Positions 42,501-52,253 of a DNA stretch of 64,000 nucleotides are shown here, piece after piece. Origin of the DNA: Rhodococcus oryzae (GTDB lineage: Bacteria; Actinomycetota; Actinomycetes; Mycobacteriales; Mycobacteriaceae); contig NZ_SUMD01000003.1 in assembly GCF_005049235.1 (NCBI RefSeq), positions 1 to 64,000 of the forward strand. Reading direction: 5' to 3'. The notes under the pieces were generated by a model. That model made no database searches. It was not told the DNA's origin and saw nothing but the letters and a program-made list of their open reading frames with translations. The stretch's first letter is position 1, and every line of letters begins with the position of its first letter. The translations under genes were made by a program, and so were the position numbers.

Positions 42501-43256
42501 CTACTCGAACTGGATCGCGCCCGCGGGGGTTCCGCTGTCGATGAGCGAGCGCAGGGTGAAGCGCACCATGGCGGGGGAGCCGCAGACCAGCACCTGGTGG
42601 TCGGTGTAGGCGCCGTACGAGCTGACCACCTCGGCGAGCGTGCCCTCGATGATGTCGTCGGGGCCGAAGCCGATGTCGACCCGGGTGGCCTCGTACCATT
42701 CGTCGGCCCACTCGGGGTCCTGCACGTTCTCGACAACGGGGACCACGGTCAGCCAGTCCAGCTGCTGGGCCAGGATCCACAGCATGTCCGAGCCGTAGAG
42801 GTCGCGGGGATGACGGCCGCCGATGAACAGGTACACCCGTGGCGGCCTCGGGCGCCGCGCGAGCTCCAGGATGATCGAGCGGAAGGGGGCGAGCCCGGTG
42901 CCGCCCGCGACCATCACGATGTCCCGGCCGGAGTCGTCGACTGACAGGCGTCCGCTGGGTTCGCTGATCTGCCACTGGTCGCCGGGGGCGGTGTCGCCGA
43001 CGATCGCGCCGCTGATCCAGCCGGCGGGCACCGTCCGGACGTGGAACTCGAGCTTGCCGTCGAGCGAGGGCGGCAGGGCGGGGGAGTACCGCCGCGAGAC
43101 CCGCGGGTTCTGCGGCACGGTCACCGAGACCGACTGCCCCGCGGTGAACGGGACGAACTCGCCCTCCAGTCGGACGACCGCGAGATCGGTTCGCAACCGG
43201 TGGTGCTCCACCACTGTCGCGGTCCACACCTGCTGTTCGACACCCGTGTTCTGCAT
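42501..43256 (-). CDS. FAD/NAD(P) oxidoreductase related to flavohemoglobin, without globin domain
   Basis: The protein is 251 residues from ATG 43256. It is a ferredoxin-reductase-type module: FAD motif RRYSPALPP, NAD motif VAGGTGLAPFRSI and LFIGGRHPRDLYGSDML. It aligns along its whole length with residues 145-387 of the flavohemoglobin at 32231-33394 (KLEFHVRTVPAGWISGAIVG against IEFHVRRVSGGWVSPAMVG) but the N-terminal globin is absent. In M. tuberculosis the gene next to clpB (Rv0385) has a globin domain. The partner that accepts electrons is unknown; NOS, a P450 or a monooxygenase are all possible. Confidence 0.85.
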   Translation of the reverse strand: MQNTGVEQQVWTATVVEHHRLRTDLAVVRLEGEFVPFTAGQSVSVTVPQNPRVSRRYSPALPPSLDGKLEFHVRTVPAGWISGAIVGDTAPGDQWQISEPSGRLSVDDSGRDIVMVAGGTGLAPFRSIILELARRPRPPRVYLFIGGRHPRDLYGSDMLWILAQQLDWLTVVPVVENVQDPEWADEWYEATRVDIGFGPDDIIEGTLAEVVSSYGAYTDHQVLVCGSPAMVRFTLRSLIDSGTPAGAIQFE

Positions 43257-43307
43257 GCCCAGAGCGTATCGCGACGGGGTTGGCACCTGCACAAATGCAA
43301 TTGCCAC

Positions 43308-43321
43308 TAGAACATGTGTCA
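43308..43321. promoter_or_regulatory. KstR-like operator upstream of the acyl-CoA ligase gene
   Basis: TAGAACATGTGTCA matches the KstR consensus TnnAACnnGTTnnA except for one base (GTG for GTT). A complementary half, GTTCTA, lies at 43328-43333. KstR is the TetR-family repressor of cholesterol catabolism in mycobacteria and rhodococci. The site sits 80 bases before the gene start, in the divergent promoter region. Confidence 0.4.
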
Positions 43322-43400
43322 GTTTGCGTTCTAATGTGAGGCGTGCCACGTGCACGGCCGCGGCCCGCCAGCCGTGACCCCCAGTCAGAGCGGAGAAGAA

Positions 43401-44978
43401 ATGACCACCGACGAGCTCGCCGACCTGCACCGCCCGCAGTACACCGCGGACCTGCTGATCACTGCCCTGGAGCGCAACGCGGACCGCCCCGCCCTCTATC
43501 TCGGGGATGTGGTGCTCACCGGTGGTCAGATGCGCGACCAGATCAGCTGCTTCGTGCAGGCTCTGCAGTCCCTCGGCATCGGCACGGGCTCCACGGTCGC
43601 GATGCTCTCGAAGAACCGTCCCGAGGTACTGATCAGCGTCGGGTCCACGATGATCCTCGGCTGCCGCAACACCGCGCTGGCGCCGATGGGATCGCTCGAC
43701 GATCACCGCTACATCCTCGAGGATTCCGAGATCGAGACGCTGATCTTCGATCCCACCGCGTTCGAGGCGCGGGCGGCGGAGCTCAAGGCCTCGGTGCCGT
43801 CGCTGAAGAACTTCTTCTCGCTCGGTCCGTCCGAGGTGGGGGTCGACCTGCTGGCCCTCGTGGGTGATTTCGTGCCCGAGCGGTTGGTCGCCGCGAAGGT
43901 GGCCGGTACCGACCCGAGCAGCATCGTCTACACCGGCGGCACCACCGGCAAGCCGAAGGGCGTGATCAACACGTTCCAGTCGGGCGTGACGCTGCCGCAG
44001 ATCCAGATGGCCGAGTGGCAGTGGCCGGACGAGATGCGATTCCTCGCCTGCACCCCGCTCTCGCACGCGGGCATGGCGTTCTTCGTGCCGACGCTCATGC
44101 GCGGTGGCGCGCTGGTGGTGCTGCCCGCCTTCGAGCCGGGCGCCGTCCTCGAGGCGATCGAGAAGCACAAGATCACCGTGACGATGCTCGTGCCGACGAT
44201 GATCTACATGCTGCTCGACCACCCGGATCTGGCCAAGCGGGACCTCTCCAGCCTGCAGACGCTGTACTACGGCGCGGCGGCCATGTCGCCCACGCGCCTG
44301 GTCGAGGGCATCGAGAAGCTGGGCCCGATCTTCTTCCAGTACTTCGGTCAGTCCGAGTGCGGCATGACCATCACCGTGATGCGCAAGGAGGAGCACGACC
44401 CCGCCAACCTCGAGCGGCTGGCCTCCTGTGGGCGTCCGGTGCCGTGGCTGGACGTGCGCCTGCTCGACGACGACCTGAACGAGGTGCCCCGCGGCGAGCT
44501 CGGCGAGATCTGCGTGCGCGGCCCGCTGGTGATGCAGGGCTACTGGAAGAAGCCGGCGGAGACCGCCGAGGCGCTGCGCGGCGGCTGGCTGCACACCGGT
44601 GACGTCGCCCGCGCGGACAAGGACGGCTTCCTGTACATCGTGGACCGCAAGAAGGACATGATCATCACCGGCGGCTTCAACGTCTTCCCGCGGGAGATCG
44701 AGGACGTCATCTCCGGCCATCCCGCGGTCGCCTCGGTCGCCGTTGTCGGTGTGCCGGACGAGAAGTGGGGCGAGGCCGTCAAGGCCTGCGTGGTGCTGCG
44801 TGAGGGCGCGACGGTGGAGGTCGCCGAGCTGGTCGAGCGGGTGAAGGCCGCGAAGGGTGCGGTGCACGCGCCCAAGACGATCGATTTCGTCGACGCGCTT
44901 CCCCTGACCCCGCTGGGCAAGCTGGACAAGAAGGCGCTGCGGGCGCGCTACTGGGAGGGCGCGGCGCGCGCGGTGTAG
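43401..44978 (+). CDS. FadD-type acyl-CoA synthetase
   Basis: The protein is 525 residues from ATG 43401 (GGAGAAGAA before it). It is an ANL-superfamily adenylating enzyme: P-loop-like YTGGTTGKPKG from Tyr177, the adenine-binding YFGQSECG, GWLHTGDVARADKDGFLYIV, DRKKDMIITGGFNVFPREIE, and the catalytic C-terminal Lys in PLGKLDKKALR. It forms acyl-AMP and then acyl-CoA. It most resembles FadD8-like proteins of mycobacteria by recall. It probably activates a carboxylic acid released from the pathway served by the BVMO and dehydrogenases. A KstR-like site lies in its promoter. Confidence 0.92.
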   Translation: MTTDELADLHRPQYTADLLITALERNADRPALYLGDVVLTGGQMRDQISCFVQALQSLGIGTGSTVAMLSKNRPEVLISVGSTMILGCRNTALAPMGSLDDHRYILEDSEIETLIFDPTAFEARAAELKASVPSLKNFFSLGPSEVGVDLLALVGDFVPERLVAAKVAGTDPSSIVYTGGTTGKPKGVINTFQSGVTLPQIQMAEWQWPDEMRFLACTPLSHAGMAFFVPTLMRGGALVVLPAFEPGAVLEAIEKHKITVTMLVPTMIYMLLDHPDLAKRDLSSLQTLYYGAAAMSPTRLVEGIEKLGPIFFQYFGQSECGMTITVMRKEEHDPANLERLASCGRPVPWLDVRLLDDDLNEVPRGELGEICVRGPLVMQGYWKKPAETAEALRGGWLHTGDVARADKDGFLYIVDRKKDMIITGGFNVFPREIEDVISGHPAVASVAVVGVPDEKWGEAVKACVVLREGATVEVAELVERVKAAKGAVHAPKTIDFVDALPLTPLGKLDKKALRARYWEGAARAV

Positions 44979-45005
44979 CGGCGATCGCGGGCGTAGCGTC
45001 GGCCC

Positions 45006-45701
45006 ATGGCCACCTACGTCCTGATTCCCGGAGCCGGATCCGACTCGTCGTACTGGCAGTTCGTGGCGCCGTTGCTGCGCGCTGCCGGGCACGACGTGGT
45101 GACGCCGGACCTGCCGTGCGACGACGATTCGGCAGGGCTCGCGGAGTACACCGATGTGGTGGTCGACGCGATCGGCGACCGCACCGGGCTGATCCTGGTG
45201 GCGCAGTCGATGGCCGGGTTTACCGCGCCGCTGGTCTGCGAGCGGGTGCCGGTGTCGCTGATGGTGCTGGTCGCGGCGATGGTCCCGGTTCCGGGGGAGG
45301 CGCCTGGCGACTGGTGGGCGAACACCGGGCAGAGGGCCGCCCGCCGCGCGCAGGACGTGGCGGACGGCCGTGACCCCGACGCCGAGTTCGATCCGGTCGC
45401 GGTCTTTCTGCATGACGTGCCGCCGGAGCTGATCCCGGCCGTGATGGCGGACGGGGCGCGGAAACAGTCCGAGACGCCGTTCCACGCGCCCTGGCCGCTG
45501 CCGGTGTGGCCGGACGTGCCGACGCGGTTCCTGCTGTGCCGCCAGGACCGCATGTTCCCCGCGGAGTTCCAGCGCCGGGTGGTGCGGGACCGGCTGGGGG
45601 TCACGCCCGACGAGATGGACAGCGGTCACCTGCCCGCGCTCGCGCACCCGGCGGAGCTGGTGGAGCGGCTCGAGCGGTACCGCGTCGGCCTCGGGCTGTG
45701 A
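45006..45701 (+). CDS. Alpha/beta hydrolase
   Basis: The protein is 231 residues from ATG 45006. It has the oxyanion region VLIPGAGSDSSYWQ, the nucleophile elbow AQSMAG with Ser68, an acid in CRQDRMFP and the His of DSGHLPALAHP. The fold is the small salicylate/methyl-ester esterase-like alpha/beta hydrolase type. It lies 27 bases after the fadD stop in the same direction and may share its transcript. A lactone or ester made by the BVMO would be a fitting substrate, but this is inference. Confidence 0.88.
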   Translation: MATYVLIPGAGSDSSYWQFVAPLLRAAGHDVVTPDLPCDDDSAGLAEYTDVVVDAIGDRTGLILVAQSMAGFTAPLVCERVPVSLMVLVAAMVPVPGEAPGDWWANTGQRAARRAQDVADGRDPDAEFDPVAVFLHDVPPELIPAVMADGARKQSETPFHAPWPLPVWPDVPTRFLLCRQDRMFPAEFQRRVVRDRLGVTPDEMDSGHLPALAHPAELVERLERYRVGLGL

Positions 45702-45735
45702 CCAGCGCCACCGCATCAGCCCCAAGATTCTCAAA

Positions 45736-45756
45736 CTTGAGCGGAACAGACTCAAC
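45736..45756. promoter_or_regulatory. HAIR operator for HspR upstream of clpB
   Basis: CTTGAGC-N7-ACTCAAC differs from the HAIR consensus (CTTGAGT-N7-ACTCAAG) only at the last base of each arm. It lies 20 bases upstream of the candidate -35 box of clpB and links clpB to the HspR regulon with the dnaK operon. Confidence 0.88.
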
Positions 45757-45775
45757 CTTCCGGGCGTTGGAACAT

Positions 45776-45805
45776 GTGACAACGCCGATTGGCCCTGCAT
45801 AGGCT
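45776..45805 (+). promoter_or_regulatory. Candidate clpB promoter
   Basis: GTGACA (45776-45781), an 18-base spacer and TAGGCT (45800-45805) fit sigma-A, giving a leader of about 55 bases before GTG 45870. Confidence 0.55.
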
Positions 45806-45869
45806 CGACAGTGACGTCCCCGTCGCTGCGCTTGCAGGTGACGACCTATGTCTTCCGAAGGGGTGACCA

Positions 45870-48422
<2,553 letters not shown>

Positions 48423-48434
48423 GTGTGTGACACA

Positions 48435-48476
48435 CGACTGTGCGCGAGGTTCGAAGAGGAACCTCGCGCACAGTCG
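48435..48476 (+). terminator. Terminator of clpB
   Basis: A perfect 18-bp stem (48435-48452 with 48459-48476) closes on GAAGAG, 13 bases after the stop. The next gene on the other strand ends at 48615; the stretch between, 48477-48614, holds no gene. Confidence 0.9.
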
Positions 48477-48614
48477 CGTTGTGGCCGGGTCGTGGAGCCG
48501 CGATTCATGGGCCGGGGGGCAGACCAGGAGCCGCGGCGCCGTCGAGCTCGGCGCCACCCGGGCTCGGTCGCGTGAGGGGCGCTGCCGAGTGGACCGGGTG
48601 CGTTCGTGGGTGGG

Positions 48615-49292
48615 TCAGCCGATGCTGAAGGGCTGTCCCCACAGGGTGACGTTGCTGGTCACGCTGGCGGTGCTGACGGTGACCTTCACGTAGGAGCGGG
48701 CCTGCGCATAGCCGGCGCAGCCCTCGACACCGATGGTGGAGTCGGCCCAGGTGACGCTGCCGCTCTTGCCCTTGAAGCTGTTGGCTCCGGTGTGCAACTC
48801 GCCACCGAAGTCGTCGGCCTTCTCCAGATCGAGGAGCTTGACGTTCTTCGCCTGGCCGGGAGCGATGGACAGGTTGCCCGCGCTCTTGGCGGTCTGCTTG
48901 ACGCTCTCACCGTCCCAGCCCGAGGACATTCCGGTGTCGGCGCCGCCCTTGCCGCCGAGGGTGAGCTGGCAGGCGACGACGTAGCCGGGCTCGATCCGCC
49001 CGCCCTCGGCGCCTGCGCCGGACAGTTCGACCTTGGTGGAACCGGAGACCCACACGTTGCGGTGCAGGGGGGTCGAGCCCATCGACGGGGAGATGTTGGC
49101 GGTCTCGCCGGTTCGGCTGACGGTGACGACGGTGCCGTCGACGAGGGTCTCGGTGATCGAGCCGTCGGGCAGCGGGACGAAGGTGTCGGCGTTCGCCGCG
49201 CCCGCGGAGAAGAAGCCGAGGGCGATGGCGGCGACGCTGCCGGCACTCGCGATCTTGAGCCCGCGACGCAGGCCGATGGTGTTGACGTTCAT
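48615..49292 (-). CDS. MspA-family mycomembrane porin (NfpA/NfpB-like)
   Basis: The protein is 225 residues from ATG 49292 behind AGAGGGGAA. A signal peptide (IASAGSVAAIALGFFSAGAA) precedes the mature start near ADTFVPLPDGS. It has the MspA family pattern: alternating beta-strand residues, an RTGETANISPSMGSTPLHRN block and the ending TLWGQPFSIG, with two cysteines (VACQLT, VEGCAG). MspA-type octamers form water-filled pores in the mycolic-acid outer membrane for small hydrophilic solutes. The gene pair with 49390-50061 resembles nfpA/nfpB of Nocardia farcinica, whose products form a mixed channel. The two genes have a terminator between them. Confidence 0.92.
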   Translation of the reverse strand: MNVNTIGLRRGLKIASAGSVAAIALGFFSAGAANADTFVPLPDGSITETLVDGTVVTVSRTGETANISPSMGSTPLHRNVWVSGSTKVELSGAGAEGGRIEPGYVVACQLTLGGKGGADTGMSSGWDGESVKQTAKSAGNLSIAPGQAKNVKLLDLEKADDFGGELHTGANSFKGKSGSVTWADSTIGVEGCAGYAQARSYVKVTVSTASVTSNVTLWGQPFSIG

Positions 49293-49335
49293 GAATTCCC
49301 CTCTGAGGGTTCAGGTATCGAGTTCAGGCGTGGAC

Positions 49336-49374
49336 TGTGCGCGATCGGCCCCCGGGCGGGGGACCCATCGCGCA
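49336..49374 (-). terminator. Terminator between the two porin genes
   Basis: Nine-base arms GTGCGCGAT and ATCGCGCAC, with a CCCCC/GGGGG pairing inside, lie 16 bases past the stop of the upstream porin gene on minus. The second porin gene may therefore need its own promoter or rely on read-through. Confidence 0.75.
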
Positions 49375-49389
49375 CGGGCGGCGTAGCCG

Positions 49390-50061
49390 CTATCCGATGC
49401 TGAAGGGCTGGCCGTACAGGGTGGTCTTGGAGTAGTTGTCGCCGACGATCTCGACCACCGTGTAGGAACGGGCCTGGGCGAACCCGCCGCAGTTCTGGAT
49501 CTCGAGCTGGGTGTCCTGGTACTGCACGGCGTACTTGCCGTTCTTCTTGATGTCCTTGCCCGCGACACCGACGAACTTGACCTGACCGGCGGAGACCGGG
49601 ACGGTCAGCGAACCCGAGATCGAGGGGCCGGAGAGGTCGATGCCTGCGCCGATGGAGCCGCCGAGGCCGGTGATGTCGACCTGGCAGCCCACGATGTAGC
49701 CGGTGCTGATCCGCGAAACACCGTGCGTGGACGAGTTGTTGGTGCCCTTGTCGTTGGTGGCACCGTTGAACGGCCCCACCTCGCCTTCCTTGGTGATGCC
49801 GGTGACGTCCGCGGTGACGGTGCCCGAGACCCAGGCGGTGCGGCCTGCGCCGTTGGCGGCCAGCGACGGGGAGATCAGGGCACTCTCGCCGGTGCGGGAG
49901 ACGACCGCTCCCGGTCCGGCCTTCTGCCCGTCGGGCAGCGGCACGAAGGTGTCGGCGTGTGCCGCACCCGTCGACATCAGGCCGATCGCCAGGGCCGCGG
50001 CGGCGCCTGCGCCTGCCATACGGGCGCCACGGCGCAGGCCGGACTTGCGGATCTCGCTCAT
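49390..50061 (-). CDS. MspA-family mycomembrane porin, paralogue of the neighbouring gene
   Basis: The protein is 223 residues from ATG 50061, behind TAGAGGGGAACGA; the frame extends to 50106 but without a signal-peptide start there. The signal peptide (GARMAGAGAAAALAIGLMST) leads to ADTFVPLPDGQK. Family marks are SRTGESALISPSLAANG and the ending TLYGQPFSIG, again with two cysteines (VGCQVD, QNCGGF). It differs from its neighbour mostly in the loops and in charged residues that would line the pore, suggesting distinct or mixed channels. Divergent from the GntR-type regulator at 50368, which might control it. Confidence 0.92.
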   Translation of the reverse strand: MSEIRKSGLRRGARMAGAGAAAALAIGLMSTGAAHADTFVPLPDGQKAGPGAVVSRTGESALISPSLAANGAGRTAWVSGTVTADVTGITKEGEVGPFNGATNDKGTNNSSTHGVSRISTGYIVGCQVDITGLGGSIGAGIDLSGPSISGSLTVPVSAGQVKFVGVAGKDIKKNGKYAVQYQDTQLEIQNCGGFAQARSYTVVEIVGDNYSKTTLYGQPFSIG

Positions 50062-50209
50062 TCGTTCCCCTCTAGAGGTGGTCAGTGGTGGTCGGAAGCG
50101 GTGCACGGACCGGAGGGCTGGTCAGATCGTGAGCCATGCTTCCGAACGCTGCGCCCAAGAAACTATCCGCATCATTCGATTGAATGCAATGGACCACACC
50201 GAGACAGAA

Positions 50210-50327
50210 ATGAGACTCATCTCACACTGCGCGGTCGAGCCGGGCGAGGCTCGTACTGTGCAGGACAGGTGTCCAGATTGACCCCCATATCCTGCGAATC
50301 ATCTGTAGGATTCGGCGCCTGGGGGTC
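50210..50327. promoter_or_regulatory. Palindromes in the region between the porin and GntR genes
   Basis: This part of the 306-bp gap is relatively A/T rich. ATGAGACTCAT (50210-50220) is a perfect 11-base palindrome. GACCCCCA (50280-50287) and TGGGGGTC (50320-50327) form an 8-bp inverted repeat enclosing a second one, ATCCT/AGGAT. They could be operators for the adjacent GntR-family regulator or a leader structure of its gene. Promoters of both divergent genes must lie here, but I could not fix them. Confidence 0.4.
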
Positions 50328-50367
50328 GTACGGAAGTGCCGGTTGTGCAGGGGGCGGAGTGATAGTG

Positions 50368-51105
50368 ATGGACAGGGCGGATCGTCCGCAGAAAACGGCG
50401 ATGATCATCGCCAGGCGGATCATTGCGGACATCGAGCGAGAGGGCCTGCGGCCCGGTGACCGGTTGCCGCCGGAGCGGGTGATGCTCGAGCAGTATCAGG
50501 TCGGCAGGGGCACGCTGCGCGAGTCGCTGCGATATCTCGAGCTCTCCGGTGCGCTCTCGATCAAGCCCGGTCCTGGCGGGGGTCCGACGGTGCAGAAGCC
50601 CGACGGCTCCCATCTGATGACCGGCCTCGGTCTGTTGCTGCAGTTCGAGGAGTCGCCCTTCGGCACGATCGTCGAGGCGCGCGTCGGCCTCGAGCCGTTG
50701 ATGGCGCGGATGGCGGCCGAGCACCGAACCGAGGAGCATCGTCGTGTCCTCGCCGAGTCGGTTCGTGCGATGGAGGAGCATCTCGACGATCTCGATGTGT
50801 TCCTCGCGGCGAACCGCCGATTCCACAACACCATCGCGTGGGCGTCGGGGAACGCGCTGTTCGGCTATCTGGTCGACGCCATGGACGGAGTCTTCGTCGG
50901 GGCTGGGGTCGGGGTTGCGTATTCGGAGCAGCTGCGGTCAAGGGTGCTCGCGGACGACGTCGCGATTCTGACGGCGATCGCAGAGGGCGACCCGGACGCG
51001 GCCGAGGGGGCGATGCGGGCGCATGTCGCGCAGTGGACGGCCTACCTGCGGGACAACTTCCCCGGCGAGCTGTCGCGGCCGATCGCCTGGAATGTGATGC
51101 GGTAG
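50368..51105 (+). CDS. GntR-family (FadR/FCD subfamily) transcriptional regulator
   Basis: The protein is 245 residues from ATG 50368 (GGAG nine bases before it); two GTG codons just upstream are alternatives. The winged-helix N-terminus reads ADIEREGLRPGDRLPPERVM and LRESLRYLELSGALSIKPG. A helical FCD ligand domain follows, with RRFHNTIAWASGN carrying the Asp/His-type metal-ligand pattern (AANRRFH, then VLADDVAILTAI and AMRAHVAQW). Such regulators bind acidic metabolites. It is divergent from the porin pair, a plausible target. Confidence 0.9.
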   Translation: MDRADRPQKTAMIIARRIIADIEREGLRPGDRLPPERVMLEQYQVGRGTLRESLRYLELSGALSIKPGPGGGPTVQKPDGSHLMTGLGLLLQFEESPFGTIVEARVGLEPLMARMAAEHRTEEHRRVLAESVRAMEEHLDDLDVFLAANRRFHNTIAWASGNALFGYLVDAMDGVFVGAGVGVAYSEQLRSRVLADDVAILTAIAEGDPDAAEGAMRAHVAQWTAYLRDNFPGELSRPIAWNVMR

Positions 51106-51215
51106 CCACCGGCGTCTTCAGCGCGGTCTCAGGTTCCGCCTCTATCCTGACGGGTCGGACTGAATTGACCAGCGGCGGGACCCACGATCGCCCGCGCAGA
51201 GAGCAGGCCCGAGAC

Positions 51216-52172
51216 ATGAACAACACGGACGATCCGCGCACACCGCAGGAGCGAACCGGTGACGGTACCGAGCCGTTCGACGCCGGCCCCGACCCCACCG
51301 CGGAGTGGGCTCCGGCGGCCGAGGGCGCGGCTCCGGACCAACCGACCGAGGTCTGGGCCCGCGGCGCCGATCAGCCGACGCAGCAGTTCGACCGATCGGC
51401 CGGGCCGGTGACGCCGCAATACACCACGGACCCGCACCAGGCCTACGGTCAGGTCCCGCCGAATGCGACGCAGGCGTATCCGACGTATCAGGGGTATGAC
51501 CCGAATCAGCCGCCGAATGCGACGCAGGCGTACCCGACGTATCAGGGGTATGACCCGAATCAGCCGCCGAGCGCGACGCAGGCGTACCCGACGTACCAGG
51601 GGTACGATCCGAATCAGCCACCGACGCCACCGCCGACCGGCGCGTCCCCCTACCTCGAGGGTGATCAGAAGAAGGGGCCCAGCAAGGGCGTGCTGGCGGT
51701 CGCGCTGGTCGTGGCGGGGCTGCTGCTCCTGGCGGTCGTCGGTCTCGGCGTGATGTTGATCGGCGGCGGCGGCGCGGACTCCCCGAGCAGCGCCTCGGCC
51801 CCGGCGACGAGCACCCTGCCCCGGGCCACCACCGCGCCGCCGCGGACCTCCGAACCGCCGGCCACCAGCGCCCCGGACCTGTCGCAGATCCCGGGCGGTG
51901 TCGGCGAGGCGATCGGCGCGGCCGGTGCGGCCGTCGGGACCATCACCTCCAACGACGGATCCACGCTGATCCTCGACGGAATCGGCGGTTCCGCGGTCAC
52001 GGTCGTCACCAACGGGTCCACCAAGATCATCTCGCTCAGCGGCGCGAAGGTCGGCGACCTCAAGCCCGGTGACACCGTCGTGGTCCAGGGCGAGAAGGGC
52101 GATGACGGGTCCGTCCTCGCCAAGGTGATCGTGAACACCACGCTCCCGGATCTCGGGAACTTCGGGAACTGA
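51216..52172 (+). CDS. Membrane-anchored protein with tandem repeats and a DUF5666-like outer domain
   Basis: The protein is 318 residues from ATG 51216. A hydrophilic cytoplasmic N-terminus (about 1-145) contains three 18-residue repeats ATQAYPTYQGYDPNQ-PPN. One membrane helix (VLAVALVVAGLLLLAVVGLG) follows, then a Pro/Thr/Ser-rich stalk and an outer domain with GTITSNDGSTLILDG and VTNGSTKIISL, which resembles the DUF5666 family. The repeats look like low-complexity Tyr/Gln/Pro segments seen in proteins that condense or bind cell-wall partners. Function is unknown. Confidence 0.75.
   Translation: MNNTDDPRTPQERTGDGTEPFDAGPDPTAEWAPAAEGAAPDQPTEVWARGADQPTQQFDRSAGPVTPQYTTDPHQAYGQVPPNATQAYPTYQGYDPNQPPNATQAYPTYQGYDPNQPPSATQAYPTYQGYDPNQPPTPPPTGASPYLEGDQKKGPSKGVLAVALVVAGLLLLAVVGLGVMLIGGGGADSPSSASAPATSTLPRATTAPPRTSEPPATSAPDLSQIPGGVGEAIGAAGAAVGTITSNDGSTLILDGIGGSAVTVVTNGSTKIISLSGAKVGDLKPGDTVVVQGEKGDDGSVLAKVIVNTTLPDLGNFGN
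51456..51617 (+). repeat. Three tandem 54-bp repeats
   Basis: Units at 51456-51509, 51510-51563 and 51564-51617 encode the same 18 residues (second unit identical in protein, third with Asn to Ser). They differ by only a few bases. Unlike the surrounding sequence they use TAT, AAT and GCG codons repeatedly, so they stand out as a recent expansion. Confidence 0.9.
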
Positions 52173-52253
52173 CGGCGGATCCGGCAGATGATTTCGGTCC
52201 CCGTGCGAGCCGAGTGCCGCGCGGGGACCGTTCAGTCGATATTGTGACTGGCG

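Noticed and set aside
42501-45800. A 1099-residue minus-strand frame running through the fadD and hydrolase genes
   Set aside because: Only its last 251 codons (42501-43256) encode a real protein; the rest is antisense to two well-supported plus-strand genes.
49723-50367. A longer N-terminus for the GntR regulator
   Set aside because: The extension overlaps the divergent porin gene and has no domain; the winged helix begins just after ATG 50368.
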